NCBI GenBank assembly: GCA_910585555.1
Contig: CAJUFU010000031.1
Span: 29,379 to 35,977 of the forward strand
Source: an uncultured Lachnospiraceae bacterium
Lineage (GTDB): Bacteria; Bacillota; Clostridia; Lachnospirales; Lachnospiraceae
Direction: 5' to 3'
DNA length: 6,599 bases
Below are positions 1 to 6,475 of this stretch, piece after piece (position 1 is the stretch's first letter; each line of letters opens with the position of its first letter). The notes under the pieces were generated by a model. That model did no database searches, was not told where the DNA came from, and was given only the letters and a program-made list of their open reading frames with translations. Position numbers and translations under genes: made by a program.

Positions 1-35
1 GGTGACTGGAGTTCAGACGTGTGCTCTTCCGATCT
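1..35. other. Illumina TruSeq adapter sequence (library artefact)
   Basis: Bases 2-35 match the Illumina multiplexing (read 2/index side) adapter from end to end; read on the minus strand it begins with the well-known core AGATCGGAAGAGC. Base 1 would be the last base of the index or of flanking primer. This is not genomic DNA. It was carried into the assembly at the contig end, so nothing biological should be inferred from it, and the bases immediately inside it (about 36-50) may also be unreliable. Confidence 0.97.
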
Positions 36-60
36 ACTATACTACAGTTACATTCTCCAT
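36..60 (-). CDS. Possible first codons of the next operon gene, cut off at contig end
   Basis: On the minus strand an ATG at 60-58 lies 28 bases past the comEC stop and is preceded by a very strong ribosome binding site, AAGGGAGG at 72-65, with a 4-base spacer. The reading frame gives MENVTVV and then meets a TAG at 39-37, one base before the adapter. Either the real gene continues and the last bases are corrupted by the adapter junction, or the start is spurious, or this is a tiny ORF. In many Firmicutes the gene after comEC is holA (DNA polymerase III delta subunit), sometimes after a small gene such as yqzM, but seven residues do not allow identification. Confidence 0.3.
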
Positions 61-64
61 TTTT

Positions 65-72
65 CCTCCCTT
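65..72 (-). promoter_or_regulatory. Strong Shine-Dalgarno site downstream of comEC
   Basis: AAGGGAGG on the minus strand, four bases upstream of the ATG at 60-58. It is the best match to the anti-Shine-Dalgarno consensus in the window and argues that another gene follows comEC in the same transcript. Confidence 0.5.
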
Positions 73-88
73 CTGTCAAGTATATTTT

Positions 89-2446
89 TCACAGCGCATA
101 AAATTTGAATGATCCATCAAATTTATCCAAATATTCCTCCACAAACACTTTTCCTCCCTTCACCCTGACTGTCACCGCCCCGCTCTCAGGTGTCTGATAA
201 ATGCGGCATCCTGTCTTACCCAATCTCTCCAACGTTTCCATATGAGGATGGCCGTAAACATTATCCCGCCCTGCAGAGAGCAAGGCCGCACGCGGGGTTA
301 TCACTTCCAGAAATTCCGCCGAGGTAGCGTTTCTGGAACCATGATGGGCTGCCTTGAGCAATGTGATATTCTGTATGCCCACCGCCTCAAGTCTCTCCAG
401 CAAAAGCCCTTCCCCCTCCCCTTCCAAGTCTCCTGTAAAAAGGGCCGTAAAATCTCCATAGCGCAGATAAAGCACGGTGGAATATGCATTGGCATCTTGG
501 TTTACATAATTTTTGTCAGGATGGATACAAGTTAACATAATGTCTCCATCTTCTATATATTGTCCTGTATGTATATAATCCACGGGAACACCGGCCCTTC
601 CCGCGAGGGATTCCAGCCTATGATACTCCTCGCTCCTGCTTTCCTCTGCCACATCCGGCAATACCAGACAGCCGATGCCAATGCCATGTTCCCCATACGC
701 TTCCAGCATCCCCTGAATACCGCTTATGTGATCGCTGTCCGGATGGGTGACAAAGACCGCATCCAGATACCCTGCCCCTTTATATTTCAGGAAAGGAATG
801 ATCTGATAGGTCTCCACATCCTTCTGGCTGGAACTGCCGCCGTCTATCAAATAGTGCCTGCCTGCTCCGTCTGTCAGATAAATGCAGTCTCCCTGCCCCA
901 CGTCCAGCATCGTAATCTCAAGGCCCTGTGGGAAGCGCACCAAAAGCACAAGCACTGCCGTAAGAACCGCCGCCCAAAACTGCCCCTTTTTCAGCTTTTC
1001 ATAAAACAAGGAAAGTCCTGCCAGAAGCAGAACAAACACTGCCGCCTGCCAAGGCCTGGGACATCCTGTAATCCATCGGTGTCCCGGCAGTAAAAGGCAG
1101 CCATCGCAGCACTTTTCATAAATCCCCAGCAGACAAATGACCGGCCAAGTCAAAAGCCTCCCCAAGGGAAGAAACAAAGCCGCTGCCGCCACCGACATAA
1201 TCCCTGCCGGCAGCAACAGGCCCATGCCGGGAATCACCAACAGATTTAACAACACCGAATAAGGCGGGAACTCATAATAGAACATAAGATATACCGGCAG
1301 GGTAGAAATAGAAACGCCGATGCCCGCAGACAAGGCCCTGACAAAGGGATTGGTCGAGAGCTGATGGGCCTCCACCGCCGGCAGAAACAGCCCGATGCCG
1401 CAGACTGCCCCGAAAGAAAAGAGGAAACCGCTGTGGGTCAGATAGAGGGGCTGTTGCAGCAAAATGGATAAGGCCGCCACCGTCAAGGCCGTCAGCATAT
1501 CGTAAGTACGTCCGAAAAGACCTGCCGCCAGCTGAAATCCAAACATCATAAGGGCCCTGGTGATGGATACCCCCATTCCCGTCATTGTGCCATAACCGTA
1601 CATCACACCGATAGATAGCATTATGTTAACCACATTAGGTACATGCAGCTTGCGAAGCACCTTCCAAAATCCCATGCCCAGAATCGTCAGGTGCAGCCCG
1701 CTGATGCTCAGGATATGAATAATGCCGTTTTGCTGATACACATCCTTCATCTCTGCATCCAGCATCCCCTTTTCCCCCAGAAGCATGGCCCGCATCATCC
1801 GCGCCTCCTTCTCGGGATAGCTGGCTTCTAGGAGAAGCGCCAGATATTCCTTGACCTGATAGAGCCCTTCCTTTAAGAAGCTGTAATCCCCACTCTCAAA
1901 AAGGCACACGCTCCCCATCAGCCGGCCCTGTCTGCCCATAATATGATAATAATCGGCACTGTCAAAGGCGCCCGGATTCGTGGCCTTGGTAAAGGCATAA
2001 AAGGTTCCCTCCACCACCACATAGCTGCCCACGGCCGGCTCCTCTTCCCTGTCAAAACAGCATAGAAGCCCCGTAATCTGCTCTGTGCCAGACAACTGCA
2101 GGTTTTCTCTGTTTTCTTCGCAATAGGTTTCTGTTTTTCTTTCTACTATCTCTGTTCTTGTAATGAAATCTGCCAGAATATGTTTTGGCCGGATTGTAGC
2201 AGAATCTGATATGATCTGCGTCAGACTGGATATTTGATCTGGTTTCAGAACAATGACCTGTTCCAAAGACACCACAAGGACTTCTTCTCCTCCCATCAGT
2301 CTGTGCTCTTTCCATCCCACACGCCCTGCGGCCGCAACCCTTTGTTTATGCAGGGTTTCGTAAGCCGGGGCAGGACGTATTCCCAGGATGCCAATCATCA
2401 TCGCCGCCACAAATGCCAATCCCAGCAGGCATAGGGGTCTGCGCAT
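89..2446 (-). CDS. comEC: DNA internalization competence protein ComEC/Rec2
   Basis: Polytopic membrane protein of 785 residues, full length for the family. ComEC forms the channel that passes single-stranded transforming DNA across the cytoplasmic membrane. Order seen: N-terminal membrane segment (about 5-22); OB-fold/DUF4131-type region with the NPGAFD signature near 157-162; Competence domain of many membrane helices (about 210-505) starting with IHILSISGLHL (243-253); C-terminal metallo-beta-lactamase-like domain (about 508-775) with LDVGQGD (515-520 region), the metal motif HPDSDH (568-573), TGDLEGEGE (from 671), HHGS (701-704) and GHPH (732-735). All metal-binding motifs look intact, which fits the nuclease role proposed for the MBL domain of some ComEC proteins. 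The ATG is preceded by AAAGGAG (2463-2457, 10-base spacer), which directly follows the stop codon of the upstream lipoprotein gene, so the two are probably co-transcribed. The stop is TGA at 91-89. No frameshift or missing motif is visible. Confidence 0.95.
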   Translation of the reverse strand: MRRPLCLLGLAFVAAMMIGILGIRPAPAYETLHKQRVAAAGRVGWKEHRLMGGEEVLVVSLEQVIVLKPDQISSLTQIISDSATIRPKHILADFITRTEIVERKTETYCEENRENLQLSGTEQITGLLCCFDREEEPAVGSYVVVEGTFYAFTKATNPGAFDSADYYHIMGRQGRLMGSVCLFESGDYSFLKEGLYQVKEYLALLLEASYPEKEARMMRAMLLGEKGMLDAEMKDVYQQNGIIHILSISGLHLTILGMGFWKVLRKLHVPNVVNIMLSIGVMYGYGTMTGMGVSITRALMMFGFQLAAGLFGRTYDMLTALTVAALSILLQQPLYLTHSGFLFSFGAVCGIGLFLPAVEAHQLSTNPFVRALSAGIGVSISTLPVYLMFYYEFPPYSVLLNLLVIPGMGLLLPAGIMSVAAAALFLPLGRLLTWPVICLLGIYEKCCDGCLLLPGHRWITGCPRPWQAAVFVLLLAGLSLFYEKLKKGQFWAAVLTAVLVLLVRFPQGLEITMLDVGQGDCIYLTDGAGRHYLIDGGSSSQKDVETYQIIPFLKYKGAGYLDAVFVTHPDSDHISGIQGMLEAYGEHGIGIGCLVLPDVAEESRSEEYHRLESLAGRAGVPVDYIHTGQYIEDGDIMLTCIHPDKNYVNQDANAYSTVLYLRYGDFTALFTGDLEGEGEGLLLERLEAVGIQNITLLKAAHHGSRNATSAEFLEVITPRAALLSAGRDNVYGHPHMETLERLGKTGCRIYQTPESGAVTVRVKGGKVFVEEYLDKFDGSFKFYAL

Positions 2447-2456
2447 GTTATGTTAA

Positions 2457-2463
2457 CTCCTTT
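2457..2463 (-). promoter_or_regulatory. Ribosome binding site of comEC
   Basis: AAAGGAG on the minus strand begins at the base after the TAG stop of the GerMN lipoprotein gene (2466-2464) and lies 10 bases before the comEC ATG. The abutting of stop codon and ribosome binding site supports co-transcription and possibly re-initiation by the same ribosomes. Confidence 0.75.
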
Positions 2464-3405
2464 CTACTGGTTCTGTGCCGTAGAGAGTAAATCCAGATTT
2501 CTCTCAAACACAGTGTTTAAACTCACGTTCTCACGGTATGATATGTTCGTCTCTCCATCCACCGCAATCTGCACTTTGTTTACATTGGGCAGCTCCACCA
2601 AAGAATTGGTGATGGAATAAATGGTCACTTCCGAAGTCACATTGTAGGGTTGGCTCTGAAAAGCGCTGTCAAGGTTTACATAACATATGCCATCTTTCAC
2701 CGTGACACTCACGATCTTCGCCGCCGGATTGATGGTGGGATAGGCGCCTGCCGATTTGGGCCCCTCTATCAGTTTCTCCACCACCAGCTTCTCCATGGAA
2801 ATATTACTGTTATACACCACATTCCTCTGGTTTTCCTCCACCATAAGATTTCCCTCCTCGTTGGCAAAATACAAACGCAGATTTACCTTTTCATAGGCAT
2901 TGATCTCATTGCCCGCATTCTCGATAAAAGTATCCGCCGTCATCATGCCCACCGAAATACCGTTATCGTCCATAAGCGGTTCTCCCGCCACCGTAAAGGT
3001 AATACGCTCCACACCCGGTATCTGCACCAGCGTCCTGACAATCGACGCTCGAATCAGGATTTCCCTGATGCCCCACATTTCCTTGTACTTCTCGTCAAAA
3101 TCCACTGTCAAAAGTCCGCTGTCAAACACATGCCCGGTTATGGAAAATTCCTCCGCCAAAGGCGCCTGATATTCCATTTTCTCCGATCTAGTCTGCAGCT
3201 GCCCGGTCAGTTCGTCAAACAAGCTCTCGGCATCCACGGACTGTGTCACATACTCCCGCTTGACAATTTTGGTCTCATCGTTGTTTACATAATATATCTC
3301 ATAAAGGGTTCCCTCCTGTGTCTGTTCTTTTTTCCCGCAAGCCGCCAGTCCCGTCAGCATAAGCAGAATAACAGCACATAGGAACATTTTCCTGCTCTTT
3401 TTCAT
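2464..3405 (-). CDS. Two-domain GerMN lipoprotein
   Basis: Predicted lipoprotein of 313 residues. The start MKKSRK, a hydrophobic core (8-19) and the lipobox LAAC (20-23) indicate lipidation on Cys23 and anchoring on the outer face of the membrane. Two GerMN (sporulation/spore germination GerM-type) domains follow: about 33-155, with LLTVDF (98-103) and VERITFTVAG (132-141), and about 173-291, with CYVNLD (241-246) and VNKVQIAVDG (275-284). No catalytic motif is known for this domain; it is thought to bind ligands or proteins. The ATG at 3405 has GAGGAG only three bases upstream, which is short; Met7 (3387) is an alternative, but it would shorten the charged signal-peptide n-region and has no better site. 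It begins 13 bases after the kinase stop and is followed after 17 bases by comEC. A regulator-kinase-GerMN lipoprotein order is also that of mtrA-mtrB-lpqB in Actinobacteria, so a role as partner of the neighbouring kinase is plausible but inferred. GerM itself is a sporulation/germination protein, which is the alternative role. Confidence 0.85.
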   Translation of the reverse strand: MKKSRKMFLCAVILLMLTGLAACGKKEQTQEGTLYEIYYVNNDETKIVKREYVTQSVDAESLFDELTGQLQTRSEKMEYQAPLAEEFSITGHVFDSGLLTVDFDEKYKEMWGIREILIRASIVRTLVQIPGVERITFTVAGEPLMDDNGISVGMMTADTFIENAGNEINAYEKVNLRLYFANEEGNLMVEENQRNVVYNSNISMEKLVVEKLIEGPKSAGAYPTINPAAKIVSVTVKDGICYVNLDSAFQSQPYNVTSEVTIYSITNSLVELPNVNKVQIAVDGETNISYRENVSLNTVFERNLDLLSTAQNQ

Positions 3406-3418
3406 GTTCTCCTCATTT

Positions 3419-4921
3419 CTAGACTGCGATGTAGGTCAACGGAATCTTCACTGTAAAATCCGTTCCCTCTCCCTCGGTACTCTGCACTTTAATGGTCCCC
3501 CGGTGCTTGAGAATTGCGCTTTTTGTGATGGCAAGCCCCAGGCCCGTGCCGCCAATCTCCCTGGAACGGGATTTGTCCACGCGGTAGAAACGTTCATAGA
3601 TATTCTCTAAAGCGTCTGCCGGAATTCCAATGCCGGAATCTTCCACCTTCAGCGTAAAGAACTGATGATCGGCATCCAGCGTCACTTTCACAAAGCCATG
3701 TTCCTTATTGTATTTGACCGCATTTTCAACCAGATTGGAAATCGCCTGGGTAATCTTGACCTCATCCACTGTGGCTGTCACAGGGCGTATGCTCTCATAG
3801 ACCAGCTGCACATCCCGTTTCATGGCAATAGGCCGCAGCCTTCTCATAATAAGCTCCACCAGTTGATTCATATCTACCTGAGAAATATTTAAATCCGCCG
3901 CAGTCCTGTCCATTCTGACTAAAGACAACAGATCGTTGATAATCTTGTCCTCCCGCTCAATCTCTGCGGCGATATCCGTCATAAATTCCTGATATACCTC
4001 TAAGGGTACATCTTTCTGGGTAATCAGAGAATCCGCCAGTACTTTCATGGATGTGATCGGCGTCTTCAACTCATGAGACACGTTGGAAACGAATTCCTGC
4101 CTGGAATCATCCAGCATTTTCATCCGTCCCAGCACCCGGTTAAAGGCATCCCCGATCTGTTCAGTCTCCCGGCAGTCCGTCACAGAAATCGGATCGTTGG
4201 TATACCCTGCCTGCACCTGATCTAATGCCACAATAATTTTCTTAAAGGGCTTAAAGAGAAACTTGGACACCAAAACGACGCCCACAAGAATCGCCAGACT
4301 CACCAACGCCTCCACCACCAGCGCCTGCCGGTTCAGGCTGTCCATGGTGGCGATGATACTGTCATTGGAGGCGCTTACCAGCATGACGCCGCGGACTATG
4401 TCGAACTTTTCTCCCATATTCTTTTCCGGCGGCAGTTCCAGGGATTCCGTGATAGGAATCGTCATCTCAATATAACCGTTTTCCCGATCATATTTACTGG
4501 TGCTGTCTCCCTTGAGACAGCGAATCACCTCTTCCGAAATAATGGTCCTTCCCTCGCTGATTCCATAGGTATCCTTTACGATTTTAAGGTCACTGCTGAT
4601 AATCAGAACCCGTCCGTCATATAAATTGGACAACTGCTCCAGCTCTGCGTTGATGACCTCCGAGGAAGTATCCCGCAGGTAAGAATAAGTAATCAGGTGA
4701 TTGGCCAGAATCTTAAGCTGCGTGGTAATATCAGAGGTTCTGATATTGACCGCACGCCGCTCATAGTTGTTTAAGATTGCATGCCGCATGACAAAACAGG
4801 GAATCAGCCCCACCATGAGCATGATCAGAAAGATTCGTACTTTCAGACTTCTAAAGATTTTTAATTGACGTAATTTATTCTTAAGCAAAGTAATATCCCA
4901 CACCCCACTTAGTCCGCACAT
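3419..4921 (-). CDS. Membrane sensor histidine kinase (HAMP-HisKA-HATPase)
   Basis: Class I sensor kinase of 500 residues. Order: short cytoplasmic N-terminus; TM1 (about 28-45); extracytoplasmic domain of about 150 residues (50-200) that looks like a single Cache/PDC fold, with GRVLIISSDLKIV (103-115) and VRGVMLVSAS (176-185); TM2 (about 201-223); HAMP (about 223-275); HisKA with H-box FVSNVSHELKTP (277-288), phosphoacceptor His283; HATPase with N-box NLVENAVKYN (396-405), G1 EDSGIGI (427-433), F-box ERFYRVDKS (443-451) and G2 GGTGLGL (457-463). Everything needed for autophosphorylation and phosphotransfer is present. The sensor region resembles WalK/PhoR kinases, but there is no cytoplasmic PAS domain between HAMP and HisKA as in Bacillus WalK. 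The chosen ATG (4921) lies 41 bases inside the regulator gene, with GGGAG nine bases upstream. A TTG at 4888 (Leu12) would cut the overlap to 8 bases and remove residues unlikely to matter, so the exact start is uncertain. Its partner is the regulator just upstream. Confidence 0.93.
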   Translation of the reverse strand: MCGLSGVWDITLLKNKLRQLKIFRSLKVRIFLIMLMVGLIPCFVMRHAILNNYERRAVNIRTSDITTQLKILANHLITYSYLRDTSSEVINAELEQLSNLYDGRVLIISSDLKIVKDTYGISEGRTIISEEVIRCLKGDSTSKYDRENGYIEMTIPITESLELPPEKNMGEKFDIVRGVMLVSASNDSIIATMDSLNRQALVVEALVSLAILVGVVLVSKFLFKPFKKIIVALDQVQAGYTNDPISVTDCRETEQIGDAFNRVLGRMKMLDDSRQEFVSNVSHELKTPITSMKVLADSLITQKDVPLEVYQEFMTDIAAEIEREDKIINDLLSLVRMDRTAADLNISQVDMNQLVELIMRRLRPIAMKRDVQLVYESIRPVTATVDEVKITQAISNLVENAVKYNKEHGFVKVTLDADHQFFTLKVEDSGIGIPADALENIYERFYRVDKSRSREIGGTGLGLAITKSAILKHRGTIKVQSTEGEGTDFTVKIPLTYIAV

Positions 4922-5567
4922 ATGCGGGTTCTCCCGGCACTTCCTCTATCTTTTCCCGCAGTCTTCTGATATGTACATCCACCGTTCTCACATCGCCCGG
5001 GTAGTCGCTTCCCCACACCATTTTTAACAGATTCTCCCGGCCATAGACCTTGCCCGGATTCTTGATCAAAAGCTCCAGCAGTTCAAACTCTTTGGCCGTC
5101 AGGTTAATCTCCTTCTCCTTGATATAGACCCGTCTGCCCTCGCAGTCAAGGCGCATATCTCCCCGCTCTACCACCTTCGACTCTTCCTGCCTATTACTCT
5201 TCCTGTTGGTTCTGCGCATAATGGCTTTAATTCTGGCTTTTACCTCCAGAATATTAAAGGGTTTGGTAATATAATCGTCAGCGCCGTACTCAAGCCCCAG
5301 AATCTTATCCATATCCTCCCCCTTGGCCGTGAGCATGACAATCGGTACATTAGAAAATTCCCGGATCTGCTGACATACTTCAAATCCGGTCATCTTAGGT
5401 AACATCACATCCAGAAGAACCATATCATATTGATTCTGTCTGGCAAAATCCAGAGCCTCCTCCCCGTCATAGGCGCAGTCCACCTCCATGCCGTCCTGCT
5501 CTAAACTAAAGCGGATTCCCTTCACGATCAACTTCTCATCATCCACTACTAAAACTCTCTGTGCCAT
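4881..5567 (-). CDS. OmpR/PhoB-family response regulator
   Basis: DNA-binding response regulator of 228 residues, standard length. Receiver domain (about 3-117): acidic pocket Asp9-Asp10, phosphoacceptor Asp53 in LLDVMLP (51-57), Thr80 in MLTAKG, Lys102 in TKPF; all conserved phosphorylation residues are present. A charged linker (about 118-134, rich in R, K, N, E) leads to the winged-helix domain (about 135-228), with LTAKEFELLELL (156-167), the recognition-helix stretch VRTVDVHIRRLREKI (193-207) and the closing wing RTKWGVGYYF (218-227). It is overall close in style to WalR/PhoP/ResD-type regulators, but sequence alone does not name the subfamily. The start is clear: ATG with AGGGGAG (5578-5572) a few bases upstream. 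It begins 19 bases after the comEA stop and overlaps the kinase start. Targets are unknown; autoregulation of the operon promoter is possible but not shown. Confidence 0.95.
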   Translation of the reverse strand: MAQRVLVVDDEKLIVKGIRFSLEQDGMEVDCAYDGEEALDFARQNQYDMVLLDVMLPKMTGFEVCQQIREFSNVPIVMLTAKGEDMDKILGLEYGADDYITKPFNILEVKARIKAIMRRTNRKSNRQEESKVVERGDMRLDCEGRRVYIKEKEINLTAKEFELLELLIKNPGKVYGRENLLKMVWGSDYPGDVRTVDVHIRRLREKIEEVPGEPAYVRTKWGVGYYFA

Positions 5568-5586
5568 TCCACTCCCCTGCCTTACT

Positions 5587-6387
5587 TTACACTGATGCTG
5601 TCCTTATCTTCTCGTAGGTGCCCTCTTTGATACCGCTCACCTGCATAATTTCCTCCGGACTCTTAAAACTGCCGTGGTCCTCTCTGTAGGATACAATAGC
5701 CGCCGCTCTGGTGGTGCCAATTCCCGGAATCTTACATAACTCCTCCAAAGACGCCGTATTAATGTTAACTCTGCCACCTTCTGCAGTGGTCTTCCCTGCT
5801 TCCGTCTCCTTTGTGAGGCCTGCCGCATTAACATCTTCCTGCACCGCGATCCCAGGCTGCAAACCGCTGTCTGCTGTCTGCCCTTCCCCTTCTAATCTGC
5901 CGCTGTCCTTTGACACAATGGCTTCGGCTTCTTCCTTTGTGGGAATCACCAGCTTGGCGCCATCCGGCACCTCCTGTGCCTGGTTTACATAACTCTCTTC
6001 TGCATTCTCCGCAAAACCGCCTGCCGCTTGTACCGCTTCATACACCCTGCTGCCTGCCGCCAGTTCATAGACACCCGGCCTTAACACCGCCCCACAGACA
6101 TGCACGTAAATTGTGCCGGCATCTTCGGCCATGCCGCCTGTACCGGATTCCGCCGCTTTTTCCTCCTGCTGCGCCTCCTGACCGTCTTTCTTACATACAT
6201 CCCGGTCTACCCACTGACCGGTACTTTCATCCGCTCTCTCATCCTGTCCTGCGGCCCCGGATTCCTCCAGATTCTCGTTCGATTCCAGGGCCTGCCCGGA
6301 TTGCCGGATAAGCTCCTCTTTCTTCGTACAGCCGCACAGCAGACACAGGCTGAGCAGACATAGATACAATACCCTTTTATATCGCAT
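5587..6387 (-). CDS. comEA: ComEA-like DNA-binding lipoprotein (SLBB + helix-hairpin-helix)
   Basis: Surface DNA receptor of the competence uptake machinery, 266 residues from the chosen ATG. Order: charged n-region MRYKR; hydrophobic stretch (6-18) ending in the lipobox-like LCGC (17-20), suggesting lipidation at Cys20; an acidic, low-complexity spacer rich in E, Q, G, A (about 21-90); SLBB domain (about 92-150) with VHVCGAVLRPGVYEL (95-109) and AAGGF (121-125); a second polar linker (about 151-204); C-terminal double HhH domain (206-266) with VNINTASLEEL (207-217), IPGIGTTRAAAIVSYR (220-235) and a second hairpin SGIKEGTYEKI (251-261). The SLBB plus HhH pair is the ComEA hallmark; HhH binds double-stranded DNA backbone. 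B. subtilis ComEA uses a membrane helix, so a lipid anchor would be a variation. Start choice: ATG 6387 has AAAGGA four bases before it and gives a normal signal peptide. An in-frame ATG at 6405 (preceded by GAGG) and a TTG at 6417 would add 6 or 10 residues. It is the first gene of the operon. Confidence 0.9.
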   Translation of the reverse strand: MRYKRVLYLCLLSLCLLCGCTKKEELIRQSGQALESNENLEESGAAGQDERADESTGQWVDRDVCKKDGQEAQQEEKAAESGTGGMAEDAGTIYVHVCGAVLRPGVYELAAGSRVYEAVQAAGGFAENAEESYVNQAQEVPDGAKLVIPTKEEAEAIVSKDSGRLEGEGQTADSGLQPGIAVQEDVNAAGLTKETEAGKTTAEGGRVNINTASLEELCKIPGIGTTRAAAIVSYREDHGSFKSPEEIMQVSGIKEGTYEKIRTASV

Positions 6388-6390
6388 AAT

Positions 6391-6421
6391 TTCCTTTCCG
6401 GGCATGACCGCCCTCAAGGAA
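6391..6421 (-). promoter_or_regulatory. Hairpin overlapping the comEA ribosome binding site
   Basis: In the minus-strand leader, TTCCTT (6421-6416) can pair perfectly with AAGGAA (6396-6391), and within it GGGC (6413-6410) pairs with GCCC (6403-6400) around a 6-base loop, with a 2x3 internal loop between the stems. The 3' arm contains the Shine-Dalgarno bases of comEA (AAAGGA at 6397-6392), so folding would hide the ribosome binding site, and the alternative ATG (6405-6403) sits partly in the loop. There is no run of T after it, so it is not an intrinsic terminator. The structure is seen; a translational role is inferred. Confidence 0.4.
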
Positions 6422-6446
6422 GTTCCCGCTTATGCACCGTATTTCC

Positions 6447-6475
6447 ATTGTAAGATAAATTGCTCTTTATGTCCA
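6447..6475 (-). promoter_or_regulatory. Sigma-A-type promoter of the comEA-to-comEC operon
   Basis: On the minus strand, TGGACA (6475-6470) serves as -35 and TACAAT (6452-6447) as -10, each matching 5 of 6 consensus bases, with the ideal 17-base spacer. Transcription would start near 6440, leaving a leader of about 50 bases before the comEA ATG. The -35 hexamer overlaps the last two sense codons of the upstream transporter gene. No other comparable promoter was noticed in the short gaps of the operon. Confidence 0.6.

Noticed and set aside
74..79. TTGACA on the minus strand after comEC, a perfect -35 hexamer
   Set aside because: No acceptable -10 hexamer lies 16-18 bases downstream (the 17-base position reads AGAATG), and the region runs into adapter, so a promoter cannot be supported.
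560..1093. Open frame of 177 codons on the plus strand
   Set aside because: It lies wholly antisense to the conserved metallo-beta-lactamase part of comEC; the peptide has no recognisable domain and its composition (many H, Q, R) is typical of an antisense shadow.
2650..3381. Open frame of 243 codons on the plus strand
   Set aside because: It is long, but fully antisense to the GerMN lipoprotein gene; the peptide is rich in H, R and I and has no domain. The minus-strand frame has a signal peptide, lipobox and two GerMN domains.
500..5992. The 10-mer TTATGTAAAC occurs four times on the minus strand (509-500, 2683-2674, 3292-3283, 5992-5983)
   Set aside because: At first it looked like a dispersed regulatory site, but each copy is in frame and encodes Tyr-Val-Asn inside comEC, the GerMN lipoprotein (twice) and comEA. 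Shared codon preference and a common peptide turn explain it; no copy lies in a promoter.
5711..6363. Overlapping plus-strand open frames opposite comEA
   Set aside because: They are proline- and histidine-rich shadows of the GC-rich linker and SLBB region of comEA, with no domains or supporting ribosome binding sites.
6391..6421. Hairpin before comEA as an intrinsic terminator of the upstream transporter gene
   Set aside because: No run of T follows the stem on the minus strand; the downstream sequence is AATT and then the comEA start codon.
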